From assembly GCF_903815225.1 (NCBI RefSeq), contig NZ_LR813084.1, forward strand, positions 1,034,501 through 1,098,500: 64,000 nucleotides of DNA, given 5' to 3'. Shown one piece after another: positions 47,497 to 54,744 of this stretch. The stretch is from Delftia tsuruhatensis (GTDB lineage Bacteria; Pseudomonadota; Gammaproteobacteria; Burkholderiales; Burkholderiaceae_C). The notes beneath the pieces were generated by a model that saw nothing but the letters and a program-made list of their open reading frames with translations, did not search any database and had not been told where the DNA came from. A program made the translations under genes and the position numbers. Each line of letters begins with the position of its first letter. The first letter of the stretch is position 1.

Positions 47497-48204
47497 CTAT
47501 CTGACCATGGGGCGGTAGGCTATACGCGCATTTTCGTCTACGCGTTTCAGTATTTGAATGGCTGTGTGGACCTTTGCCTTACTGAATGCCTTCGATCTCA
47601 AATTAGCATCGGAATATGTGGTAGTGCTAATCAATGTGTTCCAGTTATTAAAATAAAAGCTGTCATAGACCACTCCGCCGTCTGATGTGTTTCCTCCATA
47701 GATATAGTCGTTTAATTTTAATCCGTATGGTATTAGTTCTTCTGATTCATTAATGTCTTTTTGGTTTTTTATTCTAGAGGCGCTGAGTATTATTGTTTGA
47801 GTGATGGGCCTTGCGGGCATTCCTAAAACACCAGAAAAATCATTGCAGTAGTGACGCCAATCATCTTGACTGCACATTCTTTTATCATATGGGGGGAATA
47901 CTGTCATTTTATATTCAAAATATCCATCCCAATCACTGCCGACTTCACCATCATATTCAAATTTCACTCTTTGTTGGGGCATGAAAACACTTGAATAATA
48001 TCTGCTTGCTGGAATGTTGCTCAAGTCAGGTATTGTTTGTACTACTATGAATGTACCGTGCATTGGAGTATGTGGAAACCGGTTTTTGTCAAACATTAGA
48101 TCATCCCCAGCGTGAACATGTGAAAGTAATAGTGTGCAAGCTACATAGAATGTAATTTTCTTTAGAGTAAATTCAATTATTTTGTTGAGATTCATATTTT
48201 TCAT
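47497..48204 (-). CDS. Secreted putative immunity protein, second copy
   Basis: This 235-residue protein has an N-terminal signal sequence (KITFYVACTLLLSHVHAG) and a mature part that starts DDLMFDKNRFPHTPMHGTF. It is a paralogue of the 246-residue protein upstream: they share VKFEYDGEVGSDW, YFEYKMTV, MCSQ..W.HYCN, FYF.NWNTLIS and the C-terminal YRPM. The coding DNA is markedly AT-rich (the line at 47701 is about 27% G+C), unlike the rest of the window. Position behind a muramidase effector and predicted periplasmic location suggest it neutralises that enzyme or a relative. No family name is recognised. The ATG at 48204 lacks a good ribosome-binding site. Confidence 0.75.
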   Translation of the reverse strand: MKNMNLNKIIEFTLKKITFYVACTLLLSHVHAGDDLMFDKNRFPHTPMHGTFIVVQTIPDLSNIPASRYYSSVFMPQQRVKFEYDGEVGSDWDGYFEYKMTVFPPYDKRMCSQDDWRHYCNDFSGVLGMPARPITQTIILSASRIKNQKDINESEELIPYGLKLNDYIYGGNTSDGGVVYDSFYFNNWNTLISTTTYSDANLRSKAFSKAKVHTAIQILKRVDENARIAYRPMVR

Positions 48205-48216
48205 TTGTTTTGGATG

Positions 48217-48261
48217 GGATTTGTTTAGATAATCGTGCTCCTTGGGAATTCGATCTTTGTG
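48217..48261 (-). pseudogene. Remnant of a second muramidase effector C-terminus
   Basis: The 15 codons translate as HKDRIPKEHDYLNKS, identical to a stretch near the C-terminus of the intact effector, and sit in frame just before the second immunity gene, exactly where an effector end should be. Upstream the similarity fades and an in-frame TGA appears within about ten codons. It marks a lost or replaced effector whose immunity gene was kept. Confidence 0.85.
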
Positions 48262-48349
48262 GAACTGTGGTACATGAATTTCCTGAGATCACCTTTCTGA
48301 TTTCGTATCCTGGTGATATGAAAGTCAAGGGAAAGAACCTTGTTTGAAG

Positions 48350-49090
48350 CTACTTGGTCATGGGGCGGTATGGAATACGAGCGTTTTCATCAATACGTTT
48401 GAGAATTTGAATAACTCCATGGGCCTTGGATGATTTATTTCTTGTTTTGGAGCTTATGTCGGCTTCGGAGTATGCTGTTCTACTAATTAATGTATTCCAG
48501 TTCTTGAAGTAAAAAATGTACGAAGCCCCTCCGTCGCTGATGTTGCCTTCATATACAAAATCCTTGCGCTTTAGTCCATGTTTAACGAAATATTCTCTGA
48601 GTGACAAGTAGACTTCATCTTTGGCTATTTCTGTGGTCATTATCAAATCTTGTGTGACTGGTATTGCTGGAATTTCTTTTGTTCCATGAATTTCATTGCA
48701 ATAGTGCAGCCAATGGCTTTGCGAGCACATCCTGGGATCGTAGGGTGGATAAACTGTCATCTTGTACTCAAAGTAATCTTCCCAATCGCTACCCACCTCG
48801 CCATCATATTCAAACTTGACCCTTTGTTCTGGCATGAATAGGCTTGGGTAATATTGGTTGGATGGGATCGCCCTGATATCTGGAATTGTCTCTATTACAA
48901 CAAAAGTTCCGTGCATCGGAGTATGTGGAAAGGTGTTTTTGTCGAACATAAGATCATTTGCATAAACTCTGGAGCAAGAGGATGTCAAAAAAAATAACAA
49001 TGCAGTGATTTTTGAAATTAACAGTTTCCTATTGAGGTTTGAGATCGTTTGGAAGAATTTTTGTTTTGTAGGATTTGTTGAGATAATCAT
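48350..49090 (-). CDS. Secreted putative immunity protein, first copy
   Basis: The 246-residue protein has a basic N-terminus and hydrophobic segment (KLLISKITALLFFLTSSCSR) with likely cleavage near VYAN, then NDLMFDKNTFPHTPMHGTF. Its start codon lies inside the 3' end of the effector gene, a 62-bp overlap in a different frame, so the pair is translationally tied as toxin-immunity pairs often are. It is AT-rich like its paralogue downstream. A periplasmic protein matches the place where a cell-wall-degrading effector must be blocked. The mature fold is not recognised. Confidence 0.78.
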   Translation of the reverse strand: MIISTNPTKQKFFQTISNLNRKLLISKITALLFFLTSSCSRVYANDLMFDKNTFPHTPMHGTFVVIETIPDIRAIPSNQYYPSLFMPEQRVKFEYDGEVGSDWEDYFEYKMTVYPPYDPRMCSQSHWLHYCNEIHGTKEIPAIPVTQDLIMTTEIAKDEVYLSLREYFVKHGLKRKDFVYEGNISDGGASYIFYFKNWNTLISRTAYSEADISSKTRNKSSKAHGVIQILKRIDENARIPYRPMTK

Positions 49091-50006
49091 GCTCTTTAGG
49101 TATCCTGTCCTTGTGTGCGATCCCTCGATAATTTTGCGTGCTGAGTTGATTTACAGCTCTATTCTTATCGCCTTGGGCCATATATTTAGATAGTCCTGAA
49201 CTAGAATTGTTTGTAATGTTCCCGTCTTGGTATGTTCTGGAAAATAGTACAGTCTGCTCTTCCTTGGATAAATTCTCGAAATTTTTAGGATTTTCTAGAG
49301 ACTCCGTATTGATCTCGTAGCCAAGCTTTGCTGTTTCTAATTTTTCGCTCTTCATTTCTTTGTCAATTAGATCTGCCTCCTCTTTAGTAATCCGTAAGGG
49401 GTTTTCTCGCAGATATTTGCATGCCTCCGCACGCTTCAGCTTCATATATGGCTTGAGCTTGTCGATCAGCGCTTGAGGGATTCCCGCCTTTTTCAGTCGA
49501 TCCGCATAGACCTTGGGATCCTGCTGCCCCAGATCCACCCCCGTACCAATGGTCACGCCCGAAGCGCTGGCGCCTCTGAGAGGGCCATCCTTCTTTCCCT
49601 TGACGCGCGCGGTGTTGATGCTGATAACGCCATCTTTGACCCCCACACCCTGAGGCCACCAGGGCACATAGCCTTCGGTGGCCTGGCCGCCTTCGTACTG
49701 GGCGAGTTCGTCGAAGTCGATGTCGGTGCCGGCTTCGGCGTTGATGGCGTCCGCCGTCGCCTGGCTCATGCGGTTGCCGGCCTTGGGCGTGGGGCCGGCG
49801 CAGTTGGTTCGCCGTACCGTCTTGCAGGACAGCACGGCACCATCGGCGATGGCGCCCGTGCCGCAGCTCTTGAGGATCTGGCGCATGACCTCGTCCCAGT
49901 CGTCCGGTTCAAGCCTGGCCTGCAATGCCTCGTTTTTCTCGCGCGCATGGGTTTGCTGCTCGGGCGTGAGCGGTGGTGGAGAAGCCGGGGTCTTTTTCTT
50001 ACTCAT
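49029..50006 (-). CDS. T6SS effector, pesticin-like muramidase
   Basis: The 325-residue product has a disordered Pro/Gln start, then a lysozyme-like domain from about residue 90. The SGVTIGTGVDLGQ motif holds Thr152 and Asp158 with the six-residue spacing remembered for pesticin (Thr201/Asp207), and Glu105 in LAQYEGGQATEG is the candidate catalytic acid. Pesticin and T4 lysozyme relatives cut peptidoglycan glycan strands. There is no signal peptide, as expected for T6SS cargo. It follows VgrG, PAAR and DUF4123 adaptor genes and precedes secreted immunity proteins. The first half is GC-rich and the second half AT-rich, so the gene is a mosaic. It overlaps the upstream 132-aa gene by 4 bp. Confidence 0.82.
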   Translation of the reverse strand: MSKKKTPASPPPLTPEQQTHAREKNEALQARLEPDDWDEVMRQILKSCGTGAIADGAVLSCKTVRRTNCAGPTPKAGNRMSQATADAINAEAGTDIDFDELAQYEGGQATEGYVPWWPQGVGVKDGVISINTARVKGKKDGPLRGASASGVTIGTGVDLGQQDPKVYADRLKKAGIPQALIDKLKPYMKLKRAEACKYLRENPLRITKEEADLIDKEMKSEKLETAKLGYEINTESLENPKNFENLSKEEQTVLFSRTYQDGNITNNSSSGLSKYMAQGDKNRAVNQLSTQNYRGIAHKDRIPKEHDYLNKSYKTKILPNDLKPQ

Positions 50007-50401
50007 GGTGCAGCGGGCGGTGGGCCAGGCGCCGGGATGGCTGCCAGGACATGGTCTATCCAGTCCTGCGCGGCCTGATGGCTGGCCTGGTGGCGCAGGA
50101 AGTAGCGGCTCATTTCTTGGATGAACTCGGGAGAGCAGCCCAGGTGCGCCGCGCGCAGCGTGGCGAACGCAAACTGCAGGACTTGCGGCTTTTGCGTGAC
50201 ACCGGCGTTGCAGCAGGTGTCGCAGGCCGCGTCCACCAGGGCCTGCATCTGTGGCAGGGGCTGCGCAGGCAGGCCCGGCATGAGCAGGGCGAAGTGCTGC
50301 TGCCATTGCTGGAGTACCAGGGCTGCGAATGCCTGGCGGGAGCGGGCGGCGGCCTGGCGGTCGAGATGCCGCAGCTGGTGCGCAGAGATCTTCAGGAACA
50401 T
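50003..50401 (-). CDS. Unknown protein of the T6SS effector module
   Basis: The 132-residue, Gln/Ala/His-rich, mostly helical protein has no recognised domain. Two adjacent Cys (ACDTCCNAG) and the sequence LQQWQQHFALLMPGLPA stand out. It overlaps the DUF4123 gene upstream by 10 bp and the effector downstream by 4 bp (ATGA), so it must be made together with both. A likely role is an extra chaperone or adaptor for the muramidase, inferred from position only. Confidence 0.65.
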   Translation of the reverse strand: MFLKISAHQLRHLDRQAAARSRQAFAALVLQQWQQHFALLMPGLPAQPLPQMQALVDAACDTCCNAGVTQKPQVLQFAFATLRAAHLGCSPEFIQEMSRYFLRHQASHQAAQDWIDHVLAAIPAPGPPPAAP

Positions 50402-51015
50402 GGCTCGGCCACCGTGTGGTATCGGGTTTGCAGATGGCTGGCCCGGGTCAGTCGGTTGAACAGGGCGTTGCCCTGGCTGGAGTACGCCACCAGGCTTTGG
50501 CCGGTCTGCGGTACGAGGAAGGTGGCAAAGGGCATTTCGCCGGGGACGCGCAGCAGATCATGGACCTGGCCGGGGTCTGCCTGCTGGAGGAGTCCGCAGA
50601 GCACGCGCGGGTCATAGAAGCGCAGGTGAGCGGTCTGCCATCCGGGAAGCCGCACGGTCAGGAATTTCTTGAGGTGCCGCCTGATCTGCCGTGTCGTCAG
50701 GCTTGCCGCGATGAAGATGCCCCAGTGCTGCAGCCAGCCTTCGGCCAGCCAGCGGCGGTAAATCGGGCTGTTCCGGTGCACGTGCAGCAGGTAAGGGGCC
50801 ACGCGGGCGTACCGCACGGCCGGCATGCCGTCGTACAGGCACTGGATTTCGCTTTCGGCGGGCTCGTTCTGCAACTGTGCATACAGGCTGCCGTGCAAGG
50901 CGCAGTCCACCACGGCATACAGGCAGGGTGCGGGTGCCATGGCTTGCAGCAGCAGCGCGTGGCGCTGGTCCTGCTCCCGCGACCATGCCACCCGGGAAGC
51001 GGCGGGGCCCTGCAT
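50392..51015 (-). CDS. DUF4123 T6SS effector adaptor/chaperone
   Basis: DUF4123 proteins (also called Tap/TEC) load effectors onto VgrG or PAAR tips of the type VI secretion system. The 207-residue protein shows the domain hallmarks: CLYAVVDCALHGSLYAQL near the N-terminus, GWLQHWGIFIAASLTTRQIRRHLKKFL, and the signature HLRFYDPRVLCGLL. The start at 51015 was chosen 5 bp after the PAAR stop, as the longer frame has a basic, unrelated extension overlapping the PAAR gene. Position between PAAR and cargo fits the adaptor role. Confidence 0.9.
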   Translation of the reverse strand: MQGPAASRVAWSREQDQRHALLLQAMAPAPCLYAVVDCALHGSLYAQLQNEPAESEIQCLYDGMPAVRYARVAPYLLHVHRNSPIYRRWLAEGWLQHWGIFIAASLTTRQIRRHLKKFLTVRLPGWQTAHLRFYDPRVLCGLLQQADPGQVHDLLRVPGEMPFATFLVPQTGQSLVAYSSQGNALFNRLTRASHLQTRYHTVAEPCS

Positions 51016-51020
51016 CTTCT

Positions 51021-51338
51021 CTACAGGTCCGTGACCAGGCTTTGGCCGGATTCGGCGGCCTGGACCAGGCATTGCCCATGGCTCTTGCCGATGAAGACCG
51101 TGCCGCATCCGCTGGTGATGACTTCGCCGCAAGCCACCATGTCGCCCATGCGCGCAGCGGGCCGGCCATTGAAAAGCACCGTGGGCTCGCCTTCGGTGAT
51201 GGTCTCGGTGCCCCGCCTGTGGCCCACCTTGTCGCTCAGGCGCGCGGCGGGTTGCGAGCCGATGAGGATGTCGGCGCTGCCCTCCAGGATGGGGCCTTCG
51301 GGATGGGAGTCGCCTTGTCGTGCTGCGGGTGGGCCCAT
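51021..51338 (-). CDS. PAAR-domain T6SS spike tip
   Basis: The 105-residue protein is a compact PAAR fold that sharpens the VgrG spike. It begins MGPPAARQGDSHPEGP and has repeated PAAR motifs (SQPAARLSDKVGH, GRPAARMGDMVACGEVITSGCGTVFIG) with the His and Cys residues that bind zinc. No extension is fused to it, so effector attachment needs an adaptor, supplied by the next gene. The ATG at 51338 has an AAGGAA site; an upstream ATG at 51389 overlaps vgrG and is less likely. Confidence 0.93.
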   Translation of the reverse strand: MGPPAARQGDSHPEGPILEGSADILIGSQPAARLSDKVGHRRGTETITEGEPTVLFNGRPAARMGDMVACGEVITSGCGTVFIGKSHGQCLVQAAESGQSLVTDL

Positions 51339-51381
51339 GATCGTTCCTTGGTTTGGGGGAATCAGAGGGATATGCCCTGGG

Positions 51382-54030
51382 TCAGGCATTCGGGTTGAAT
51401 CCAGGCGTGCTGCCAGGGGGCGCGGCCGAGGGGGCTAGCGCGCTGCCCAGTGGGCGGCCCAGTGCGCCGCCCAATGCACCGGCCATGGCGCCCGTCAGGG
51501 CGCCGGTATCCCCGCCGCCAATGGCTTTCGCGGTCTGCACCAGGCCCTTGATCTGCTGCACGGCACCCAGGGCGCCCTTGAGACTGGAGGCCGCCTGTGC
51601 CAGCCCCTCCATGGCGTCATCGAGGCCCGGGACGGCCGGGTCGGGTTCCGCAGGCGCGGGTGGGGGAGGTGCCTCGGGGGCGGCCTGGGCCGCGCCGCAG
51701 TTCACCTTGACCTGGGCTGCGTCCACGTGTATCCCCGAGGCCGCCAGCATCTCGATGTGCGTGCCGTAGAGGTAGATGCCGCCATCGGCCCGCAGCACGA
51801 TTCTTGCGGCACCACAGGCCAGTTCCAGATGCTCGCCCGCGGTCCGTATCAGCACCGTGCCCGCCGCGTGCTGGCTGTACTGGCCCACATGGACTTTCCA
51901 CGACTTGCCGATGTCGGCCTGGAACGTATCGCCGGCCGACAGACGGCTGTTCCTGCCGACGTCCAGGTGATGATCGTTGCCGACCTTGAAACTCTGGTCC
52001 CGGCCGATCTGCGAACTCTGGTTCATGCCGACCAGCGTGTTCATCAGCATCCCGACATTCACGCTGTAGGCGGCGCCAATGTTGACCACCCTGGCGATGC
52101 CCACGTTCTGCAGGCAGGCGATGCCAATGGTCTCGCTCTTGTAGCGCCCCACCATGGTGGACCAGTTGCGCCCTATGCTGTCCTTTTCGTGCTGGCCCAC
52201 GGTCTTGTGGCGGGATTGGCGGATGTGCAGGCTCTCGTCCAGGTCCACCGTCCTTCGGCGGTTCTGGTGCACGGTCAGCGTCTCGTCCAGGTCCACCACC
52301 TCGGTGCGCCAGCCGTGCACGTCGATCTTCTCGTTGCGGTCCACCACCTCCGTCCTGTCGCGGTGGATGGTGTTGAATTCGTCCCGGTCCACGACCTTGC
52401 TGCGGTCCCTGCCGATCCAGGTCTCCGAGTCGCACTCCACTTCGGCGAGCATGTCCTTTTGCGCATGCAGCCACAGCTGCTCGGCACCGGCCTTGTCCTC
52501 GAAGCGCAGGGCGTTGGCCGTGCCCGGGCTGTTCTTCATGCCGTCGCCCGGCACGCCGCCCTGGCTGGAGCGCGTCTTGATGCCCGACTGCGTCTTGTTG
52601 GCCGGAAGCTCCCAGGGCGGCATGGCCATAGCGTTGTAGACACGGCCCGTGATGATGGGATGGTCCGGGTCGCCGTTGAGGAAGTCGACGATGACCTCCT
52701 GCCCTATGCGCGGGATGTGCATGCTGCCGTAGCCCGCCCCCGCCCAGTTCTGGCTGACGCGGATCCAGCAACTGGAGTTCTCGTCCCTCTTGCCGTAGCG
52801 GTCCCAGTGGAACTGCACCTTCACGCGGCCGTATTTGTCGGTGTGGATCTCCTCGCCCGCGGGGCCCGTGACCACCGCCGTCTGCGGGCCCGTGGTGTGG
52901 GGCTTGGGCGTGCTGCGCTGGCTGCGGTAGGCCACCCGCTTGGGCACGGCATGGAAGCCGATGCGGTAGGTGGTGGCGCTGTCGGTGCCGCCACGCCCGG
53001 CAAGGCCGCTGCCGCCTGCGCCATCGCTGGTGCGCGCGTTCTCCTCGAAGCGGTAGGTGGCCGTCTCGATCAGGTAGTCCTTGTTCAGATCCTGCCGGGG
53101 GTATTTGCAGAGGGTGAACAGATGGCCCGGCGCCATGCAGCGGGCATTGCCCTCGCCCCGCACGCTTTCGCGCTGGACCTGCAACTGTTCCAGGCGGATG
53201 CGGGCGTATTCCTCGCCATGGCGGCGGTCGGTGTAGCCGCCGGGCCAGTCGAAGATCTCGCGGTCGTCTTCCCTGTGGCCTGCGGGGAACTCATCACCGG
53301 TGCCCAGCATGGCCCTGGGCTGCTCGAAGTCGTAGTCGTCGGCCGCGAACCGGCCGGAGGCAATGTCCTCGAAAGCCCCGAACATGTCCACGTGGTCTTC
53401 GTCCTTGACCTGCCCGGCACGGTCGCTGCTGTAATAGGGAATGGTGCGCGGGCCGTGGGGCAGGAAGGAGACGGATCCTATGTCATCGCCCAGCAGCAGG
53501 GTATGCCGGCCCAATTGGTGGGCGAACAGGTAGAAGATTCCTTCTTTTTCCATGAGGCGGGAGACGAAATTGAAATCGCTTTCTCCGTATTGCACCAGGT
53601 AGCCGTGCCTGCGGTATTTGCCCACAAGCCGCAGTTCCGTGACGAATCCATAGGGTTCAAGCACCTCCTGCACGATTTCCGGCACGGTCTTGTTCTGGAA
53701 TATCCTGAAATCCGAACGTCTTGTGGCGTGCCATAGCCAGGGGCGCAATACAGCCTCGTAGCTGGAAAAGGTTCCATCGCGGCCGGTGTAGGTGAATTGT
53801 GTCACCTGACCTGAAAGAAATCGCTTGCCACTTCCATGGATCTCGGTGGTCAGGTCCATCTCTATGCTCATGTCCTTGCCCAGCAGGGACTTGGCGGCAA
53901 TGTCCGGCTGCTTGCTGATCAGGCGCACGCGGAATTCGAAGAGCCGCGAAATGTGCTCCTGGCCCATCAGGGACCGGAATTCCAATTGGTCTCCCAGCGG
54001 GCTGCGGGCAATGAAAGTGCGTTGAGACAT
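51382..54030 (-). CDS. vgrG: VgrG spike protein with DUF2345 and C-terminal extension
   Basis: VgrG is the trimeric spike of the type VI secretion system. The 882-residue protein has the gp27/gp44-like N-terminus (RTFIARSPLGDQLEFRSLMG), the gp5-type OB fold with VKVQFHWDRYGKRDENSSCW and RVSQNWAGAGYGSMHIPRIG, GDPDHPIITGRVYN, a repetitive beta-helical needle (many VVDRDE/VDLDE-type units), a DUF2345 domain (ADIGKSWKVHVGQYSQHAAG) and an Ala/Pro/Gly-rich helical tail of about 100 residues (from 780). The start has a strong AGGAGGGAACCGG site. It heads the leftward effector operon; no other T6SS structural genes are near. Confidence 0.94.
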   Translation of the reverse strand: MSQRTFIARSPLGDQLEFRSLMGQEHISRLFEFRVRLISKQPDIAAKSLLGKDMSIEMDLTTEIHGSGKRFLSGQVTQFTYTGRDGTFSSYEAVLRPWLWHATRRSDFRIFQNKTVPEIVQEVLEPYGFVTELRLVGKYRRHGYLVQYGESDFNFVSRLMEKEGIFYLFAHQLGRHTLLLGDDIGSVSFLPHGPRTIPYYSSDRAGQVKDEDHVDMFGAFEDIASGRFAADDYDFEQPRAMLGTGDEFPAGHREDDREIFDWPGGYTDRRHGEEYARIRLEQLQVQRESVRGEGNARCMAPGHLFTLCKYPRQDLNKDYLIETATYRFEENARTSDGAGGSGLAGRGGTDSATTYRIGFHAVPKRVAYRSQRSTPKPHTTGPQTAVVTGPAGEEIHTDKYGRVKVQFHWDRYGKRDENSSCWIRVSQNWAGAGYGSMHIPRIGQEVIVDFLNGDPDHPIITGRVYNAMAMPPWELPANKTQSGIKTRSSQGGVPGDGMKNSPGTANALRFEDKAGAEQLWLHAQKDMLAEVECDSETWIGRDRSKVVDRDEFNTIHRDRTEVVDRNEKIDVHGWRTEVVDLDETLTVHQNRRRTVDLDESLHIRQSRHKTVGQHEKDSIGRNWSTMVGRYKSETIGIACLQNVGIARVVNIGAAYSVNVGMLMNTLVGMNQSSQIGRDQSFKVGNDHHLDVGRNSRLSAGDTFQADIGKSWKVHVGQYSQHAAGTVLIRTAGEHLELACGAARIVLRADGGIYLYGTHIEMLAASGIHVDAAQVKVNCGAAQAAPEAPPPPAPAEPDPAVPGLDDAMEGLAQAASSLKGALGAVQQIKGLVQTAKAIGGGDTGALTGAMAGALGGALGRPLGSALAPSAAPPGSTPGFNPNA

Positions 54031-54302
54031 CCGGTTCCCTCCTGTCGTGCGCGCAAAGCGCGGATGCCCGCAATGCCATGGCGGGACATGGGTTGGTGCA
54101 TGGAAATGCACGGTCGACGGATGATAGGCTGGGGCTATGGAGTGAACGAATTCCCTTGAAGTAACTGGTTATTACATATCCGGGATGAAATCAGAAAATT
54201 CTGAGAAAAGTAGGTGTTGAAGATTGAGAAATAGGAATTGTCCTATGGGCTGTTATATATTTTCAGACAATGTCCTATGAAAGGGAGTCCGAATCACGAA
54301 AG
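54031..54302. other. AT-rich control region upstream of vgrG
   Basis: These 272 bp contain no gene. From about 54150 to 54300 they are AT-rich compared with flanking DNA and hold the repeat ATAGGA-ATTG-TCCTAT (54231-54246) and two direct copies of GTCCTATG (54240-54247, 54272-54279). They probably carry the vgrG promoter and operator sites. Confidence 0.5.
54231..54279. promoter_or_regulatory. Candidate operator repeats upstream of vgrG
   Basis: The inverted repeat ATAGGA/TCCTAT (54231-54246) overlaps the first of two GTCCTATG direct repeats 32 bp apart, about three helical turns. This spacing suggests a bound dimer array controlling the T6SS module. Confidence 0.35.
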
Positions 54303-54435
54303 TGAAAATAAATGCAACCTTCCCATGGTTTCCTGGGCGGGTGGGAAGGCGTTGACGGAATCCCGTTTTTCGGCCATGGACAGGCGTTCCCAGGTCCCCG
54401 CATGGCCAGGACGCAAGCGGTGCGGAGCGGGCCGG

Positions 54436-54655
54436 CCACTGGCTGGAGGAGCCGCTCAGGTGCAGGGCGCCCAGGGGCACGCCTTCGGCGTCGACCACGG
54501 CGGCGGCCAGGGCGACCTCGCCCATGATGAAATCATCGACCACCATGGCATAGCCGCGCTCGCGCACCTTCCTGAGTTCCGCCTGGACGGCCTTGGCCGT
54601 GGTCAGCGTCCTGGGCGTGCTGGCTGGCAGGTTGCCGACGGCCGCAATGTCGCCA
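54436..54655 (-). pseudogene. Fragment of an IclR-type regulator effector domain
   Basis: Leftward translation gives LPASTPRTL, AVQAELRKVRERGYAMVVDD, EVALAAAVVDAEGVPLGALH and LSGSSSQW, which match the C-terminal effector-binding domain of IclR regulators. The N-terminal helix-turn-helix half is missing, and after SSSQW the frame runs into unrelated sequence. It appears to be a truncated remnant. Confidence 0.6.
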
Positions 54656-54744
54656 GGCCCGCCGAAGCCGCTGCCGCCTATGCCCGCGAGATCGCCAGGT
54701 ACCGCGAGATGATCCGCGTCACGGGCTACGTGCAGGCGGACTGA
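54646..54744 (+). pseudogene. Fragment of a Bug/TctC-type binding protein C-terminus
   Basis: Rightward, the last 32 codons before the stop at 54742-54744 read ARPAEAAAAYAREIARYREM and end RVTGYVQAD. This resembles the C-terminal helix of tripartite-tricarboxylate (Bug) binding proteins. The rest of that gene is absent. Its end overlaps the 3' end of the following LysR gene by 26 bp. Confidence 0.4.

Noticed and set aside
47497..50006. Possibility that the toxin-immunity genes belong to a contact-dependent (CdiA) or Rhs system
   Set aside because: No filamentous haemagglutinin, VENN or YD-repeat sequence is present; VgrG, PAAR and DUF4123 genes point to type VI secretion.
52000..52420. Repeated sequence in vgrG that could be taken for tandem DNA repeats
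   Set aside because: The repetition is at protein level (beta-helical VVDRDE/VDLDE units) and the DNA units differ; it is the VgrG needle.
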